Assembly (NCBI RefSeq): GCF_000379845.1
Contig: NZ_KB903770.1
Coordinates: forward strand, 1 to 64,000
Length of the DNA stretch: 64,000 bases
Reading direction: 5' to 3'
Source: Moraxella boevrei DSM 14165
Lineage (GTDB): Bacteria; Pseudomonadota; Gammaproteobacteria; Pseudomonadales; Moraxellaceae
Below are positions 35,144-43,836 of this stretch, one piece after another (the stretch's first letter is position 1; each line of letters opens with the position of its first letter). The translations under genes and the position numbers were made by a program. The notes beneath the pieces were generated by a model. The model worked only from the letters and a program-made list of their open reading frames with translations, was not told the origin of the DNA and made no database searches.

Positions 35144-36721
35144 TTAAATCGGTAAGTAAATGCTTAATTTTACCAAATTAGCATCCTTTTTTAAAGGTAA
35201 TTCAATCGGCTGAGTAGGACGATTGACCAACTGCTCTTGATAGTTTTTGACGGTTAATTGGTCAAAGGTAACTCGCCCGTGATGTCGTTCAATTACTTGT
35301 TTTACCAAGGTTAAACCTAAGCCTGTGCCTTTATTTTGACGATGGGTTGGGCTTTGACTATCATTGGGATTGGGCTGTATATCCACGCTAAAATACCGCT
35401 CAAAAGCTTTTTCTAATACATAATCAGGCAACATCTCGCTATCGTTTAACACGTCAATACATAACCCAGTTGGCGTTGAGAATACCATGATGACAATGCA
35501 AGATTGGCTAAATTTGATGGCGTTATCAATCACATTTTGCAAGGCTTGTTGTAGCCAAAATTTATCCAACAATAATGTATTATTTTCAGAAATATGCGAA
35601 CAGATTTGTAAGTTTTTTTGTTTTATCCGAGCGTGTTGATTAGCAATGCTTTGTTTAATTAATGGCGTTAAGCTGTATTTTTGTAAGTTTAGCTTGAAAG
35701 TTGGTTGTTCTAATTTGGCAATGATTAATAATTTTTCCACTAAAGTTTGCAATTTATCCGATTGTTGCAAAATGGTTTGGCTAAATTGTTGCCGATGCGT
35801 GGTGGACATTGCTTCTGCGAGCAACTCGCCACTGGCACGGATGGCGGTTAATGGGCTTTTTAACTCATGGGTAAGTGTATGTACATAGTCAGTGACATAG
35901 GCTTTGTTTTCAATGGTATTTTTCATGACGTGGATAGCATTGACAAGCTCATTTAATTCTTTACCAAGATAAAAGTGCGGTGGGGTATCATTCGCCAAAT
36001 TTTGGGTATAACGGTTCACCGCTTGCACACTATGGCGTAACCACCAAGCCATTAATCCTGCAAACAACAACCCAAGCCCTGTAATATACAACATGGTCTT
36101 GATAATTTCGGCACGGCTCAGCTCAATATAAGGGCGTAGGCTTAGCACAGGTTTACCTACACTCACAACACCAATAAGCTCATTTTTAGAATTACGAATG
36201 GGTGAGGCAACATACATGATAGAACTATCAGCAATTGTTGGGTCTTGTTTGGTGGATCTTGCCCCATATTGCCCTTTTAAGGTCAAATAAACGTCATTCC
36301 AACGGCTAAAATCCTTACCAACCGCTTGTTGTTGACTGTCATAAATTACGATACCACGCTTATCGGTGACATAAACGTGCAGTTGGCTTTGGGTTTTTTG
36401 GTCGTACCAAATGGGAAATTGTGGGCGTTCAGGGTCAAATGGGGCGAATGACTGGGCGAATTGCATTTGAAAATCAGGCTGATAAATTTGCCCAGATACC
36501 ACTGCAGGGTTTAAAGCCACTGCTAAAATCCGTGAAATATCTACCAAGGTATCTTCCACAACACGCTGTGCGGACGGCTTAATGGTTTTTTGTAATTGGT
36601 AAGTCGCCAAGCCAGTCGCAAGGCTAATCAGCAACGCAAATGCCAACCAAATCCGAAAAAATACGCTAAAACTTAGGCGCTGTTTAAAGATACTATCTAA
36701 AAATTGATGAAAATTGTTCAC
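35144..36721 (-). CDS. creC: CreC-like sensor histidine kinase
   Basis: A 525-residue membrane histidine kinase. Membrane helices lie at about 22-42 and 208-228 with a periplasmic sensor domain between them (VYVTDKRGIVIYDSQQQAVG, about 117-136, cache-like). The histidine box YVHTLTHELKSPLTAIRASG (His at about 285) is very close to the CreC pattern. The kinase ATPase boxes are LQNVIDNAIKFS near 392 and NKGTGLGLTLVKQVIERH near 462. CreC normally partners CreB, encoded next to it; no response-regulator gene is in this window. A 50-codon gene precedes it by 17 bases and dgkA follows it. Confidence 0.8.
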   Translation of the reverse strand: MNNFHQFLDSIFKQRLSFSVFFRIWLAFALLISLATGLATYQLQKTIKPSAQRVVEDTLVDISRILAVALNPAVVSGQIYQPDFQMQFAQSFAPFDPERPQFPIWYDQKTQSQLHVYVTDKRGIVIYDSQQQAVGKDFSRWNDVYLTLKGQYGARSTKQDPTIADSSIMYVASPIRNSKNELIGVVSVGKPVLSLRPYIELSRAEIIKTMLYITGLGLLFAGLMAWWLRHSVQAVNRYTQNLANDTPPHFYLGKELNELVNAIHVMKNTIENKAYVTDYVHTLTHELKSPLTAIRASGELLAEAMSTTHRQQFSQTILQQSDKLQTLVEKLLIIAKLEQPTFKLNLQKYSLTPLIKQSIANQHARIKQKNLQICSHISENNTLLLDKFWLQQALQNVIDNAIKFSQSCIVIMVFSTPTGLCIDVLNDSEMLPDYVLEKAFERYFSVDIQPNPNDSQSPTHRQNKGTGLGLTLVKQVIERHHGRVTFDQLTVKNYQEQLVNRPTQPIELPLKKDANLVKLSIYLPI

Positions 36722-36738
36722 AGAATGATTAAGTTAAA

Positions 36739-36891
36739 TTAATGGATATGACGATTAAGCCATTGTCTCACGATTTGGTAAAGCCTACGGTGAAAGTAGG
36801 ATTTCTGTGAATTTTGGCTTAATTTTTTGGTCAGATAATGACGAATGGCAAGTTTGATTTCTCGTTTAATAAAATTATCTTGATTAGCCAT
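36739..36891 (-). CDS. Small basic protein, 50 residues, upstream of creC
   Basis: From the ATG at 36891 the frame reads MANQDNFIKREIKLAIRHYL and continues to end VRQWLNRHIH at a TAA (36739-36741). It has many Lys, Arg and His residues and predicted helices without a membrane segment. AGG stands 9 bases before the ATG. It is 17 bases ahead of the CreC-like gene, so it is probably its upstream neighbour in the operon. No family is recognised, and it could be a chance frame. Confidence 0.4.
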   Translation of the reverse strand: MANQDNFIKREIKLAIRHYLTKKLSQNSQKSYFHRRLYQIVRQWLNRHIH

Positions 36892-36993
36892 AAAGTGCCT
36901 GTTTTTTAAAGTGTGATAAAAAGGTTTAGTAAATGTTTATCCAAATAATAAGTTTAGCCATTTTATAAAAATTTTTTTAAAAAAGCAATCGGA

Positions 36994-37173
36994 TTAATCC
37001 GTTTGTTTTGCTGGTACTGTATCATCGTCCATGCTAAAAATCCACCGACAAGCGGTATAAATATACAAAAAAATCCCAATAGCTATGAACATCGTGTTAC
37101 GAATGGCCCTGTTTTTATTTTTAGTTGACTGTTGCAAACTTTGTTCATAAGTTATATTGTGGTTGGTTATCAA
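36994..37173 (-). CDS. Possible small membrane protein (TTG start)
   Basis: A 59-codon frame beginning with TTG at 37173, overlapping the end of the upstream gene by 29 bases. It encodes a polar segment (EQSLQQSTKNKNRAIRNT) and a membrane helix (MFIAIGIFLYIYTACRWIF), ending DDDTVPAKQTD. An internal ATG would give 32 residues. The charge pattern around the helix looks like a real bitopic protein, but the start codon and ribosome site are weak. Confidence 0.3.
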   Translation of the reverse strand: MITNHNITYEQSLQQSTKNKNRAIRNTMFIAIGIFLYIYTACRWIFSMDDDTVPAKQTD

Positions 37174-37522
37174 CGCTTAACTCAAAAATTTTTCGGTTAC
37201 TGCTAAATCTATCATTGGTTTTTGGCAAACACCAACCAACTTTAACAGTTCTTTTGTGTAACTCACGGATATCTTTAGGATATAAGATAGTATCGTAAAA
37301 CTTTAATTCGCTACCTGTCCCAATAGAAAGTTGAAGGCTTGGCGTGCATTTACCTGTACAAGGAAAAAGTGTGGCTTGTGCCAGTCCTTGTGTATAACCT
37401 AATTCATTTTTTAAAGGTTTTTCATAAAAAAATGTGGACTTATCAGTCCAAATATTCACAAACAAGGCAATGATACTACTCATTATTGCAACAATAATAC
37501 TTAAAGATTTGGTTGATTTCAT
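37145..37522 (-). CDS. Hypothetical membrane-anchored protein downstream of queA
   Basis: From the ATG at 37522, one base beyond the queA stop codon (TAACATG), the product is 125 residues. A longer start inside queA is less likely. There is one N-terminal membrane helix (LSIIVAIMSSIIALFVNIW), then a periplasmic-looking domain with FPCTGKCTPSLQLSIGTG and a possible disulfide (CTGKC), ending FELSVDNQPQYNL. Function unknown. It is in the operon with queA. Confidence 0.55.
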   Translation of the reverse strand: MKSTKSLSIIVAIMSSIIALFVNIWTDKSTFFYEKPLKNELGYTQGLAQATLFPCTGKCTPSLQLSIGTGSELKFYDTILYPKDIRELHKRTVKVGWCLPKTNDRFSSNRKIFELSVDNQPQYNL

Positions 37523-37523
37523 G

Positions 37524-38612
37524 TTATTCAAGGCATTTACCTGCCGATTTATCAATCATTTTATCCAAAATCATCGCATCCCCATAACTAAAAAACCGAT
37601 AATTATTCGTAATCGCATGAGCATACGCATTTTTGATATTTTGTGTGCCGTTAAAGGCGGACACAAGCATAAGTAGCGTGGATTTTGGTAAATGGAAATT
37701 GGTAATCAATCGGTCAATCACGCCAAAGCGATAAGACGGATAAATAAAAATATCGGTATCACCTGCCCAAGCTGAAAGGCTTGGATTATCAAAGCTTGCG
37801 GTTTTGTTAAAAGCCGTTTCTAACACACGAGTAACGGTTGTGCCAACAGCAATAATTTTACCGCCATGTTGTTTGGTTTGGTTAATTAAATCGGCGGTAG
37901 CTTGCGGTAATTCGGCGTATTCACTGTGCATTTTGTGGGCTAAAATATCATCCGTTTTGACAGGGGCGAATGTACCAGCCCCAACGTGTAAAGTGACAAA
38001 GGCGGAATTTACACCCTTACTTTTTAATTCACTTAAAATTTTATCATCAAAATGCAAACTTGCGGTCGGGGCAGCGACACTGGCGAGCTTATCAGGATTG
38101 TGAAAGATCGTCTGATAGCGAGTTTCATCATCGCTGTCTGCATGGCGTTCAAAATACGGTGGAATGGGTAATTCACCATGATTTTCTAAAATCGGTAAAA
38201 TCGGCTCACTAAACGCCAACATAAATAAATTATCCGCTCGTCCCATCATTGTGGCAGTCACTTTACCATCAGCAAAATGCAAGCTTTGTCCAAGTTTTGG
38301 GCTTTTGCTCGCTCGGACGTGACAAAATGCTGTATTGGTTTGGTTTTCATCATTTGGCAAAATCCGCTCCACCAAAATTTCTACTGCTCCGCCTGTGTCT
38401 TTTTGCCCAAATAGCCTTGCTTTCATTACTTTGGTATCGTTAAAAACTACCAAATCGCCAGCGTTTAACAAATTTGGCAAATCAGTAAACTGTAAATCTT
38501 GCGGATTGCCGTTGGTGTTGACATAAAGCAAACGTGATGCAGAACGCTCGGCAAGTGGATAGCGTGCGATTAAGTTTTCAGGTAAGTAATAATCAAAATC
38601 AGAGAGTTTCAT
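37524..38612 (-). CDS. queA: S-adenosylmethionine:tRNA ribosyltransferase-isomerase QueA
   Basis: QueA builds epoxyqueuosine on tRNA from SAM. The 362-residue protein has normal length. It opens [20 protein letters not shown], and has [20 protein letters not shown] (about 51-70), [17 protein letters not shown] (about 180-196), [25 protein letters not shown] (about 207-231) and [15 protein letters not shown] near 317. Tgt, which usually precedes yajC and follows queA, is not adjacent. The gene sits between a broken small gene and the hypothetical gene at 37145. Confidence 0.96.
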   Translation of the reverse strand: MKLSDFDYYLPENLIARYPLAERSASRLLYVNTNGNPQDLQFTDLPNLLNAGDLVVFNDTKVMKARLFGQKDTGGAVEILVERILPNDENQTNTAFCHVRASKSPKLGQSLHFADGKVTATMMGRADNLFMLAFSEPILPILENHGELPIPPYFERHADSDDETRYQTIFHNPDKLASVAAPTASLHFDDKILSELKSKGVNSAFVTLHVGAGTFAPVKTDDILAHKMHSEYAELPQATADLINQTKQHGGKIIAVGTTVTRVLETAFNKTASFDNPSLSAWAGDTDIFIYPSYRFGVIDRLITNFHLPKSTLLMLVSAFNGTQNIKNAYAHAITNNYRFFSYGDAMILDKMIDKSAGKCLE

Positions 38613-38628
38613 GTTTTAGGCTTATTTT

Positions 38629-38932
38629 TTAATCAGGTAATTCGTTTACAAATTCAACTTCAATGGCTTTCATGTAGTCTTTAGCCTTTTCAATTAACGC
38701 AAGCCACTCATTTTCTGGTTTGCCTGTGATGTGGCTGTTAATTAATGCACTTTCCAACAAATCGGTTAACGCCCAAATTGATTTTTTTTGTTGGCAAATC
38801 CAAATTCTCGAAGCGATTTAAATCAGAAAAATTTTCTGACAAGCTGTGCCAAGCCAACAACGCATGACCAAGCGTCATTTCAATGGTTATTGATTGTTGA
38901 AAATTAATGACGTTATCCGTAATATCAATCAC
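38629..38932 (-). pseudogene. Small gene broken by a shift in an A8 run
   Basis: The frame starts at a GTG (38932) overlapping the stop of the thioesterase gene (TAGTG). It reads IDITDNVINFQQSITIEMTL and on to NLDLPTKK, then runs into nonsense after an A8 run (T8 at 38782-38789 on the plus strand). With one A fewer it continues SIWALTDLLESALINSHITG, then ENEWLALIEKAKDYMKAIEV and stops at 38629-38631, making about 100 residues. The second part has a normal helical composition, so the shift is probably real decay, a reversible switch or a sequencing error. No family recognised. Confidence 0.5.
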
Positions 38933-39489
38933 TACAAGGTATTTGCAACGGTGGGGAAAGGACGCAATTTATCGGTATCCGCCCACGCTTGCACCCAGTC
39001 ATCAAGGGGCATATCAATATCATGATAGCCCAACGTCTCTAGCACGGTTTTTGTGTCTAACACTTTGCCTGTTTTTAGACTGGTTACGCCAGTGCGTAAA
39101 AGAGCGTGCGAGCAGGGCTTGCCATTCGCCCACATGGTCTGCTCCATATAAAACCAACGTTCATCCACGGCTTTTAGGTGCGTTTTAATGGTGACTTTAT
39201 CAAACAGTCGCACACGCTTGCGGTATTGAATGGTGCTACCCGCCACCACAAATCCCCAACGATGCCTGATTAAGTTTTTGCCAAGCCCTGTGCGAATGGC
39301 AAAATCATTACGCCCCAAATCAAACAGCGTCAAAATACGCCCATTATTCATCTCTAAAAAATTATCCATGTCGCTGATATTAGCAACAAGTTTAATTTCG
39401 CTCGTGTCATGAATATCAAGGGCATTGCCTTTTTTGTAATCAAGGCTACTTTTAATCATGTTAGTGGTCAAGCGGATAAAGGGATACAT
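38932..39489 (-). CDS. Acyl-CoA thioesterase family (hot-dog fold) protein
   Basis: A 185-residue protein with the 4HBT/THEM6-like hot-dog pattern: VANISDMDNFLEMNNGRILT (about 34-53, with the catalytic-type D-x-N-x-H/F-x-N-N), LFDLGRNDFAIRTGLGKNLI, VVAGSTIQYRKRVRLFDKVT and RWFYMEQTMWANGKPCSHAL. The substrate is unknown; relatives hydrolyse acyl-CoA or 4-hydroxybenzoyl-CoA-type thioesters. Its stop overlaps the start of the broken small gene (TAGTG). Confidence 0.75.
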   Translation of the reverse strand: MYPFIRLTTNMIKSSLDYKKGNALDIHDTSEIKLVANISDMDNFLEMNNGRILTLFDLGRNDFAIRTGLGKNLIRHRWGFVVAGSTIQYRKRVRLFDKVTIKTHLKAVDERWFYMEQTMWANGKPCSHALLRTGVTSLKTGKVLDTKTVLETLGYHDIDMPLDDWVQAWADTDKLRPFPTVANTL

Positions 39490-39522
39490 GATAAAATTCC
39501 AAATAGGTTAAAAATTTTCAAT

Positions 39523-39556
39523 AAAAATGGCGGATAATGATACCAAAAATCCGCCA
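39523..39556 (-). terminator. Terminator after the META lipoprotein gene
   Basis: On the minus strand TGGCGGAT and ATCCGCCA form an 8-bp stem with a 13-base loop followed by TTTTTATTG. It lies between the META gene and the thioesterase gene. Confidence 0.6.
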
Positions 39557-39590
39557 AATTTGCATTAACTATTTTAACATTTGGTTAACA

Positions 39591-40085
39591 TCAGTTTTTT
39601 AAATAGGGCTTAAACACGCTAATTAGCTTATCGCTTGTTACGGTCAGCACAGGTTCACCGTCTGCCCCTTGCGTGAGTTTAAACTGTCCTTGTAGCACGC
39701 TTGGAGCTAGGCTATCAAACTGCATTTGGGCAGGCTCGCACATCATACGAGTACCAATTATATCACCAACTACCACATTATCGTTGGTAAGCATATAACT
39801 GGCAGAAAGGTTGTTGCAGGTATTACCAAGCGTCAAACGTCCACCTGTGTGAAAGCTGAGTTGTAGTGGTGGTAATTTTTTGTCAAAGAGTACTTCGGCG
39901 GTGGGCTTACCTAATTTATCGGTTACCGACGTTAATTGCCAACGATAATGTTGTAATTTTGCATCGGTTAGGGGTAACACGATGGTATTTGTAGAATGAG
40001 TGGTCATACTCGATAAAGAATGGCACGCGGTGAGTGATAACGCGGCCATCAGGCAGGTTGCCGTAAATAAAGATTTGGTTGACAT
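39591..40085 (-). CDS. META-domain lipoprotein (HslJ-like)
   Basis: A 164-residue lipoprotein: signal peptide with lipobox LTAC (Cys about residue 21), a Ser/Thr linker, then a META domain (RWQLTSVTDKLGKPTAEVLF, LSFHTGGRLTLGNTCNNLSA, IGTRMMCEPAQMQFDSLAPS, ending KLISVFKPYL). META proteins such as HslJ are linked to stress and novobiocin tolerance. Cys pairs in NTCN and MMCE may form a disulfide. An ATG at 40085 follows a GGCCAATG-like region with no strong ribosome site visible. Confidence 0.8.
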   Translation of the reverse strand: MSTKSLFTATCLMAALSLTACHSLSSMTTHSTNTIVLPLTDAKLQHYRWQLTSVTDKLGKPTAEVLFDKKLPPLQLSFHTGGRLTLGNTCNNLSASYMLTNDNVVVGDIIGTRMMCEPAQMQFDSLAPSVLQGQFKLTQGADGEPVLTVTSDKLISVFKPYLKN

Positions 40086-40157
40086 TGGCCATTCCTTGAT
40101 TGTGATTATGGTAGCGGTATCTTAACACAAGTTTTGGTGACTACGTGTTAAAATTGG

Positions 40158-41531
40158 TTAAAATTTCCAACGCTTTTTTAAGGTTTTTTGTTGCCACAAT
40201 AAACGACTACCAAGCAACGCTGATGCCAAGCCCAATGCGGTTACCAAGCCAACCCAAACCCCTTTTGCTCCCATATCGGTAAAACGCACCAAATACGCTC
40301 CAAGCGGAATTGCCACGCCCCAATAACAAAACAACGTGATAAACATCGGTACGGTGGTATCCTGCAATCCCCGTAAAATTCCTGCAAAATTCACTTGCCA
40401 CGCATCAAATAACTGGTATGCCAACGCAAACCATAACAATACGCTTGCCTGTGCGGTGACTTGCGGATTATCGCTAAAAAAACTTGGCAACTGGGTACGA
40501 AAAATCGCCGTTAAGACCATGGTTAGCACTGCTAGGCTCGTCGCCACGAGTACGCCTAACAATTTTATTTGTTTTAAACTGGCATAATCCTTTGCCCCAT
40601 AACGGTTGGATACCAAAATGGTTAATGCCATTGCCACCGAAAATGGCAACATAAATAATTGTGACGAAATACTCAAGGTTACTTGATGACTGGCAACGGC
40701 AATCTCACCCAGCGGACTGATAATCAGCGATGCCAAACTAAAGGCACTCACCTCAAAAAAAATAGAAAAACCAATCGGTACACCAATCGCTAATTGTTTG
40801 GTAAGTGGGGCAGTTTTGGGTCGGCTAAAGCGTTGAAAAAACCGATGTTTGCTAAAGTCTTGGTGTTTTGAAAAACTTAAATAGCCAATTAGCATCATTA
40901 AGTTTAACCACAAACATACCGCTGACGCATAACCACAACCTGCCCCGCCAAACGCAGGCAAACCAAGCCAATCCACGCCATGAATAAACGCATAATTAAT
41001 CGGAACATTGAGCAACAGTCCAACCACGCTAATTAGCATAACCACCGTCGGATGTTTTAAGGTTTCAGTATAACAACGTAGTGTGGTATATAGACACACC
41101 GCAGGAAAACCAAAGGCAATGCCAAATAAATATTCTTTGGCAATTGGCTGAATGTGACTTGGCACACCCATAAGTGCAAATAGATAATGTAATTGATTGG
41201 CAATCACGATACCAACAAACCCAATCAGCACCGCTAACCATAATGATTGTTGGGTAATAAATGGGATTTTTTCAGGTTGTTTTTGCCCAATGACTTCACC
41301 GATTAACGGCGTAGTCGCAAGAAAAATCCCTACCGCCAATAACATCAGTGGCATCCACAGCCCACCGCCAATCGCCACGCCTGACAAATCCAAGGCGGAT
41401 ACTTGCCCTGCCATCATGGTGTCAATCAAGCCTAGTCCTGATTGGCAAACTTGGGTGATTAAAATTGGTAAGGTTAATAAAAAAAGTTGTTGTAAATCTT
41501 GGAGTTTTCTTGGTTTTTTAACAATTTGCAT
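40158..41531 (-). CDS. norM: MATE-family multidrug/sodium antiporter (NorM-like)
   Basis: A 457-residue membrane protein with about 12 helices in two similar halves. It opens LQQLFLLTLPILITQVCQSG, then GLIDTMMAGQVSALDLSGVA (about 34-53), and later VGLLLNVPINYAFIHG near 170 and SAFSLASLIISPLGEIAVAS near 262, all patterns of MATE pumps. The start is the ATG at 41531; three codons earlier is a TTG. It exports cationic drugs using Na+ or H+; the substrate is unknown. A terminator for the next upstream gene lies at 41562-41599. Confidence 0.85.
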   Translation of the reverse strand: MQIVKKPRKLQDLQQLFLLTLPILITQVCQSGLGLIDTMMAGQVSALDLSGVAIGGGLWMPLMLLAVGIFLATTPLIGEVIGQKQPEKIPFITQQSLWLAVLIGFVGIVIANQLHYLFALMGVPSHIQPIAKEYLFGIAFGFPAVCLYTTLRCYTETLKHPTVVMLISVVGLLLNVPINYAFIHGVDWLGLPAFGGAGCGYASAVCLWLNLMMLIGYLSFSKHQDFSKHRFFQRFSRPKTAPLTKQLAIGVPIGFSIFFEVSAFSLASLIISPLGEIAVASHQVTLSISSQLFMLPFSVAMALTILVSNRYGAKDYASLKQIKLLGVLVATSLAVLTMVLTAIFRTQLPSFFSDNPQVTAQASVLLWFALAYQLFDAWQVNFAGILRGLQDTTVPMFITLFCYWGVAIPLGAYLVRFTDMGAKGVWVGLVTALGLASALLGSRLLWQQKTLKKRWKF

Positions 41532-41561
41532 AAAAATCAATCAATTTAATTTATTAAAATA

Positions 41562-41599
41562 TAAAAAATTTACCCGTTTGACCGAACAAACGGGTAAAT
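41562..41599 (-). terminator. Terminator after the DUF3426 gene
   Basis: A 13-bp perfect stem (ATTTACCCGTTTG with CAAACGGGTAAAT) around a 6-base loop, followed on the minus strand by T6. It ends the minus-strand message from 42704 before norM. Confidence 0.8.
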
Positions 41600-41636
41600 G
41601 AATAATTTTTTGCCAAATCTTAAATATTTATTAAAA

Positions 41637-42704
41637 TTAATAAAATGGTTCAATATTGGCTTGTTGAATATCTGATTTTGGATAATCAATGCGTAACTTT
41701 ACCGCTTTAATTTGCTCAGGCATCAGATAGCCGTTATCGGATAGATACTGCTCAGGTGTGACAATGGTCTGGGCTTTGATATCATTACCATCACGCAGGC
41801 TGATTTTAAGATTTGGGTAAATCATTTTTTGGCTCGTGCTATTTTTTAGGGTAAAGGTCAAATCGGTTTGTTTGGCGTCTTTGGCTTTTTCTAATTTTAA
41901 CGTTTCGGTGGCTAATAAACTGACATTGGCAGTCGGCAGATTACATTTAAAAATCGCACAGGCTTGTTGTAAATTTTTGGCAGTGTCAGGGTTTTTGAGC
42001 AGATTATCAAGGTTAAACGCCACGTGTTGTACCGCCAGTAAGCCAACCAATAACAAACTACCCACACCCCAAACGAGCATCATACCGATAGGCATTTTCA
42101 CATTTTTCTGTGATGCCACTTGGGCGTTAAATCGCTCGTCTAAGCGTTGGCGATACTCATCACTTTCCAAACTTTGCTCATGAGCCACATCTACCCCAAG
42201 CTCATCGAGCATATCTACAACGGTATTATTACGCCCAACTTTGGTTAATTTGTCATTATCAGGCATATACTGCATAGCTTCTTCTTTGCGTTTTTCTTCT
42301 TCTAACAAATCCGCAAGCCAATCTTCATCTTCTGTCTTTGGGGTGGTATTGCCGATTTTGCTAGTTGGCAAACTGTCAAAATTATCAATAATTTCAAAAT
42401 CATTGCTCAAATTTGAGTGATTGGTAGCGTCATCAAAATCCAACTCTGACCCTAAACCTGCATTGTCATCAAAGGTCAAATCGCCATCTGCAGGGGCTTT
42501 TTTTACCCGTTTGATTGATTGTCGCTCAACCATGTTGGCAGACGGAGCGGATTTTTGGCTAACTAAGCTTGTCAAGTTGTCAATCGCAGAAAAAATCGCT
42601 TTACACTTACCACAACGAGCGTAGCCACTTTTTAAACTCAGCTGTTCATCAGAAATTTCAAAGCGATGTTGGCAATTTGGGCATTGGGTTTGATGTATAC
42701 TCAT
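41637..42704 (-). CDS. Zinc-ribbon DUF3426 membrane protein
   Basis: A 355-residue protein. The N-terminus is a CxxC...CxxC zinc ribbon (QCPNCQHRFEISDEQLSL and YARCGKCKAIFSAIDN, Cys at about 8, 11, 31 and 34). A long acidic linker follows, then a membrane helix at about 204-224 (MMLVWGVGSLLLVGLLAVQH) and a C-terminal beta-rich DUF3426 domain (LTFTLKNSTSQKMIYPNLKI). Genes of this type often sit just downstream of prmA, as here. Its role is not established. Confidence 0.8.
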   Translation of the reverse strand: MSIHQTQCPNCQHRFEISDEQLSLKSGYARCGKCKAIFSAIDNLTSLVSQKSAPSANMVERQSIKRVKKAPADGDLTFDDNAGLGSELDFDDATNHSNLSNDFEIIDNFDSLPTSKIGNTTPKTEDEDWLADLLEEEKRKEEAMQYMPDNDKLTKVGRNNTVVDMLDELGVDVAHEQSLESDEYRQRLDERFNAQVASQKNVKMPIGMMLVWGVGSLLLVGLLAVQHVAFNLDNLLKNPDTAKNLQQACAIFKCNLPTANVSLLATETLKLEKAKDAKQTDLTFTLKNSTSQKMIYPNLKISLRDGNDIKAQTIVTPEQYLSDNGYLMPEQIKAVKLRIDYPKSDIQQANIEPFY

Positions 42705-42781
42705 ATTTTCTGCTATCCAAAATATTACAAAACGTTAAAAATTTTACACAAATGTATTGCGATGTATTAAAGCCTTAAATG

Positions 42782-42833
42782 CAAAAAAAGTCAACATTTT
42801 ACCGATAAAATTATGGTGAAATGTTAACCTTTT
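42782..42833 (-). terminator. Terminator after prmA
   Basis: On the minus strand AACATTTCACC and GGTAAAATGTT pair (one G-T) around an 11-base AT loop, then T7. It lies 20 bases past the prmA stop. Confidence 0.7.
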
Positions 42834-42852
42834 GATAAAATTTAGGTAAAAA

Positions 42853-43767
42853 TCAACGCTTGTCGGCTTTTTTCCCTGATAAACGGTGCCAATGTTTGTC
42901 TTCTTGACTGCTAAAGGTAAAATCGCTTTCCATATCAAAAAATGCTTGATAAGCGGTTTTGACATCATCTACTTGATTTTCAATCAAGCCTGCCAACACA
43001 ATTTCACCATTTGGCTCAAGTAAGGTAGCAAAATACGGTGCAAGGCTGATAAGCGGTTTGGCTAGAATATTGGCGGTAATCATTTGGGTAGGTAATACCG
43101 CACTATTTTGGCAAAATTGTTCAAATTCTTGTGGCAAAAATGCCTGTAATTGGGCGAGAACGCCATTACGTTCCGCATTTTGTTTGGTAGCAAGTACCGC
43201 TTGTGGGTCAATATCCACCGCATACACCGCTTTTGCCCCAAGTTTTAATGCCACAATTCCTAAAATTCCAGAGCCACAGCCGTAGTCAATTACCACTTTA
43301 TCTGTCAAATCTTGTTCGGTTAACCAATCAATGCACAGCCGAGTGGTGGCATGATAGCCTGTGCCAAATGCCAACCCAGGGTCCATTAAGATGTTAATCG
43401 CATCAGGATTTGGTGGGGTTAACCATTTTGGCACAATCCATAAATTGTTGGCACATTCAATCGGATGATAGTTTTTCATCCATTCACGTTCCCAATCTTT
43501 GTCATCAACGTTGGATTGCCAAACACGGGTGGCGATGACTTGCTCGGCAATGGATTGGCTGATGTACTCAAGGTTTACTGACGTGTCAAATAAGGCGGTA
43601 ATAACCACATCATCCCACAATGGCGATTCCCCTGGTAACGGCTCAAATAACGGTTGATCGCCTGCATCATTAAGACTAATGCTTAACGCATCGGCTTCTA
43701 ACATCAGTGTTTCAGCGAGTTCTGCTTGGGATTTTTCACATTGGATATGAAGTTGTTGCCATGCCAT
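42853..43767 (-). CDS. prmA: Ribosomal protein L11 methyltransferase
   Basis: PrmA trimethylates ribosomal protein L11. The 304-residue protein carries an N-terminal substrate-binding domain (WQQLHIQCEKSQAELAETLM) and a SAM domain with VIDYGCGSGILGIVALKLGA (about 162-181) and YAVDIDPQAVLATKQNAERN. MDPGLAFGTGYHATTRLCID (about 127-146) is the PrmA-specific loop. AAGGAAAAAATTT precedes the ATG. Length and motifs are normal. Confidence 0.96.
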   Translation of the reverse strand: MAWQQLHIQCEKSQAELAETLMLEADALSISLNDAGDQPLFEPLPGESPLWDDVVITALFDTSVNLEYISQSIAEQVIATRVWQSNVDDKDWEREWMKNYHPIECANNLWIVPKWLTPPNPDAINILMDPGLAFGTGYHATTRLCIDWLTEQDLTDKVVIDYGCGSGILGIVALKLGAKAVYAVDIDPQAVLATKQNAERNGVLAQLQAFLPQEFEQFCQNSAVLPTQMITANILAKPLISLAPYFATLLEPNGEIVLAGLIENQVDDVKTAYQAFFDMESDFTFSSQEDKHWHRLSGKKADKR

Positions 43768-43836
43768 AAATTTTTTCCTTTTACAAGTTTGTTTAAATCA
43801 TATGATTATATGAATATTGTTTTAAATTTAAGTTGA

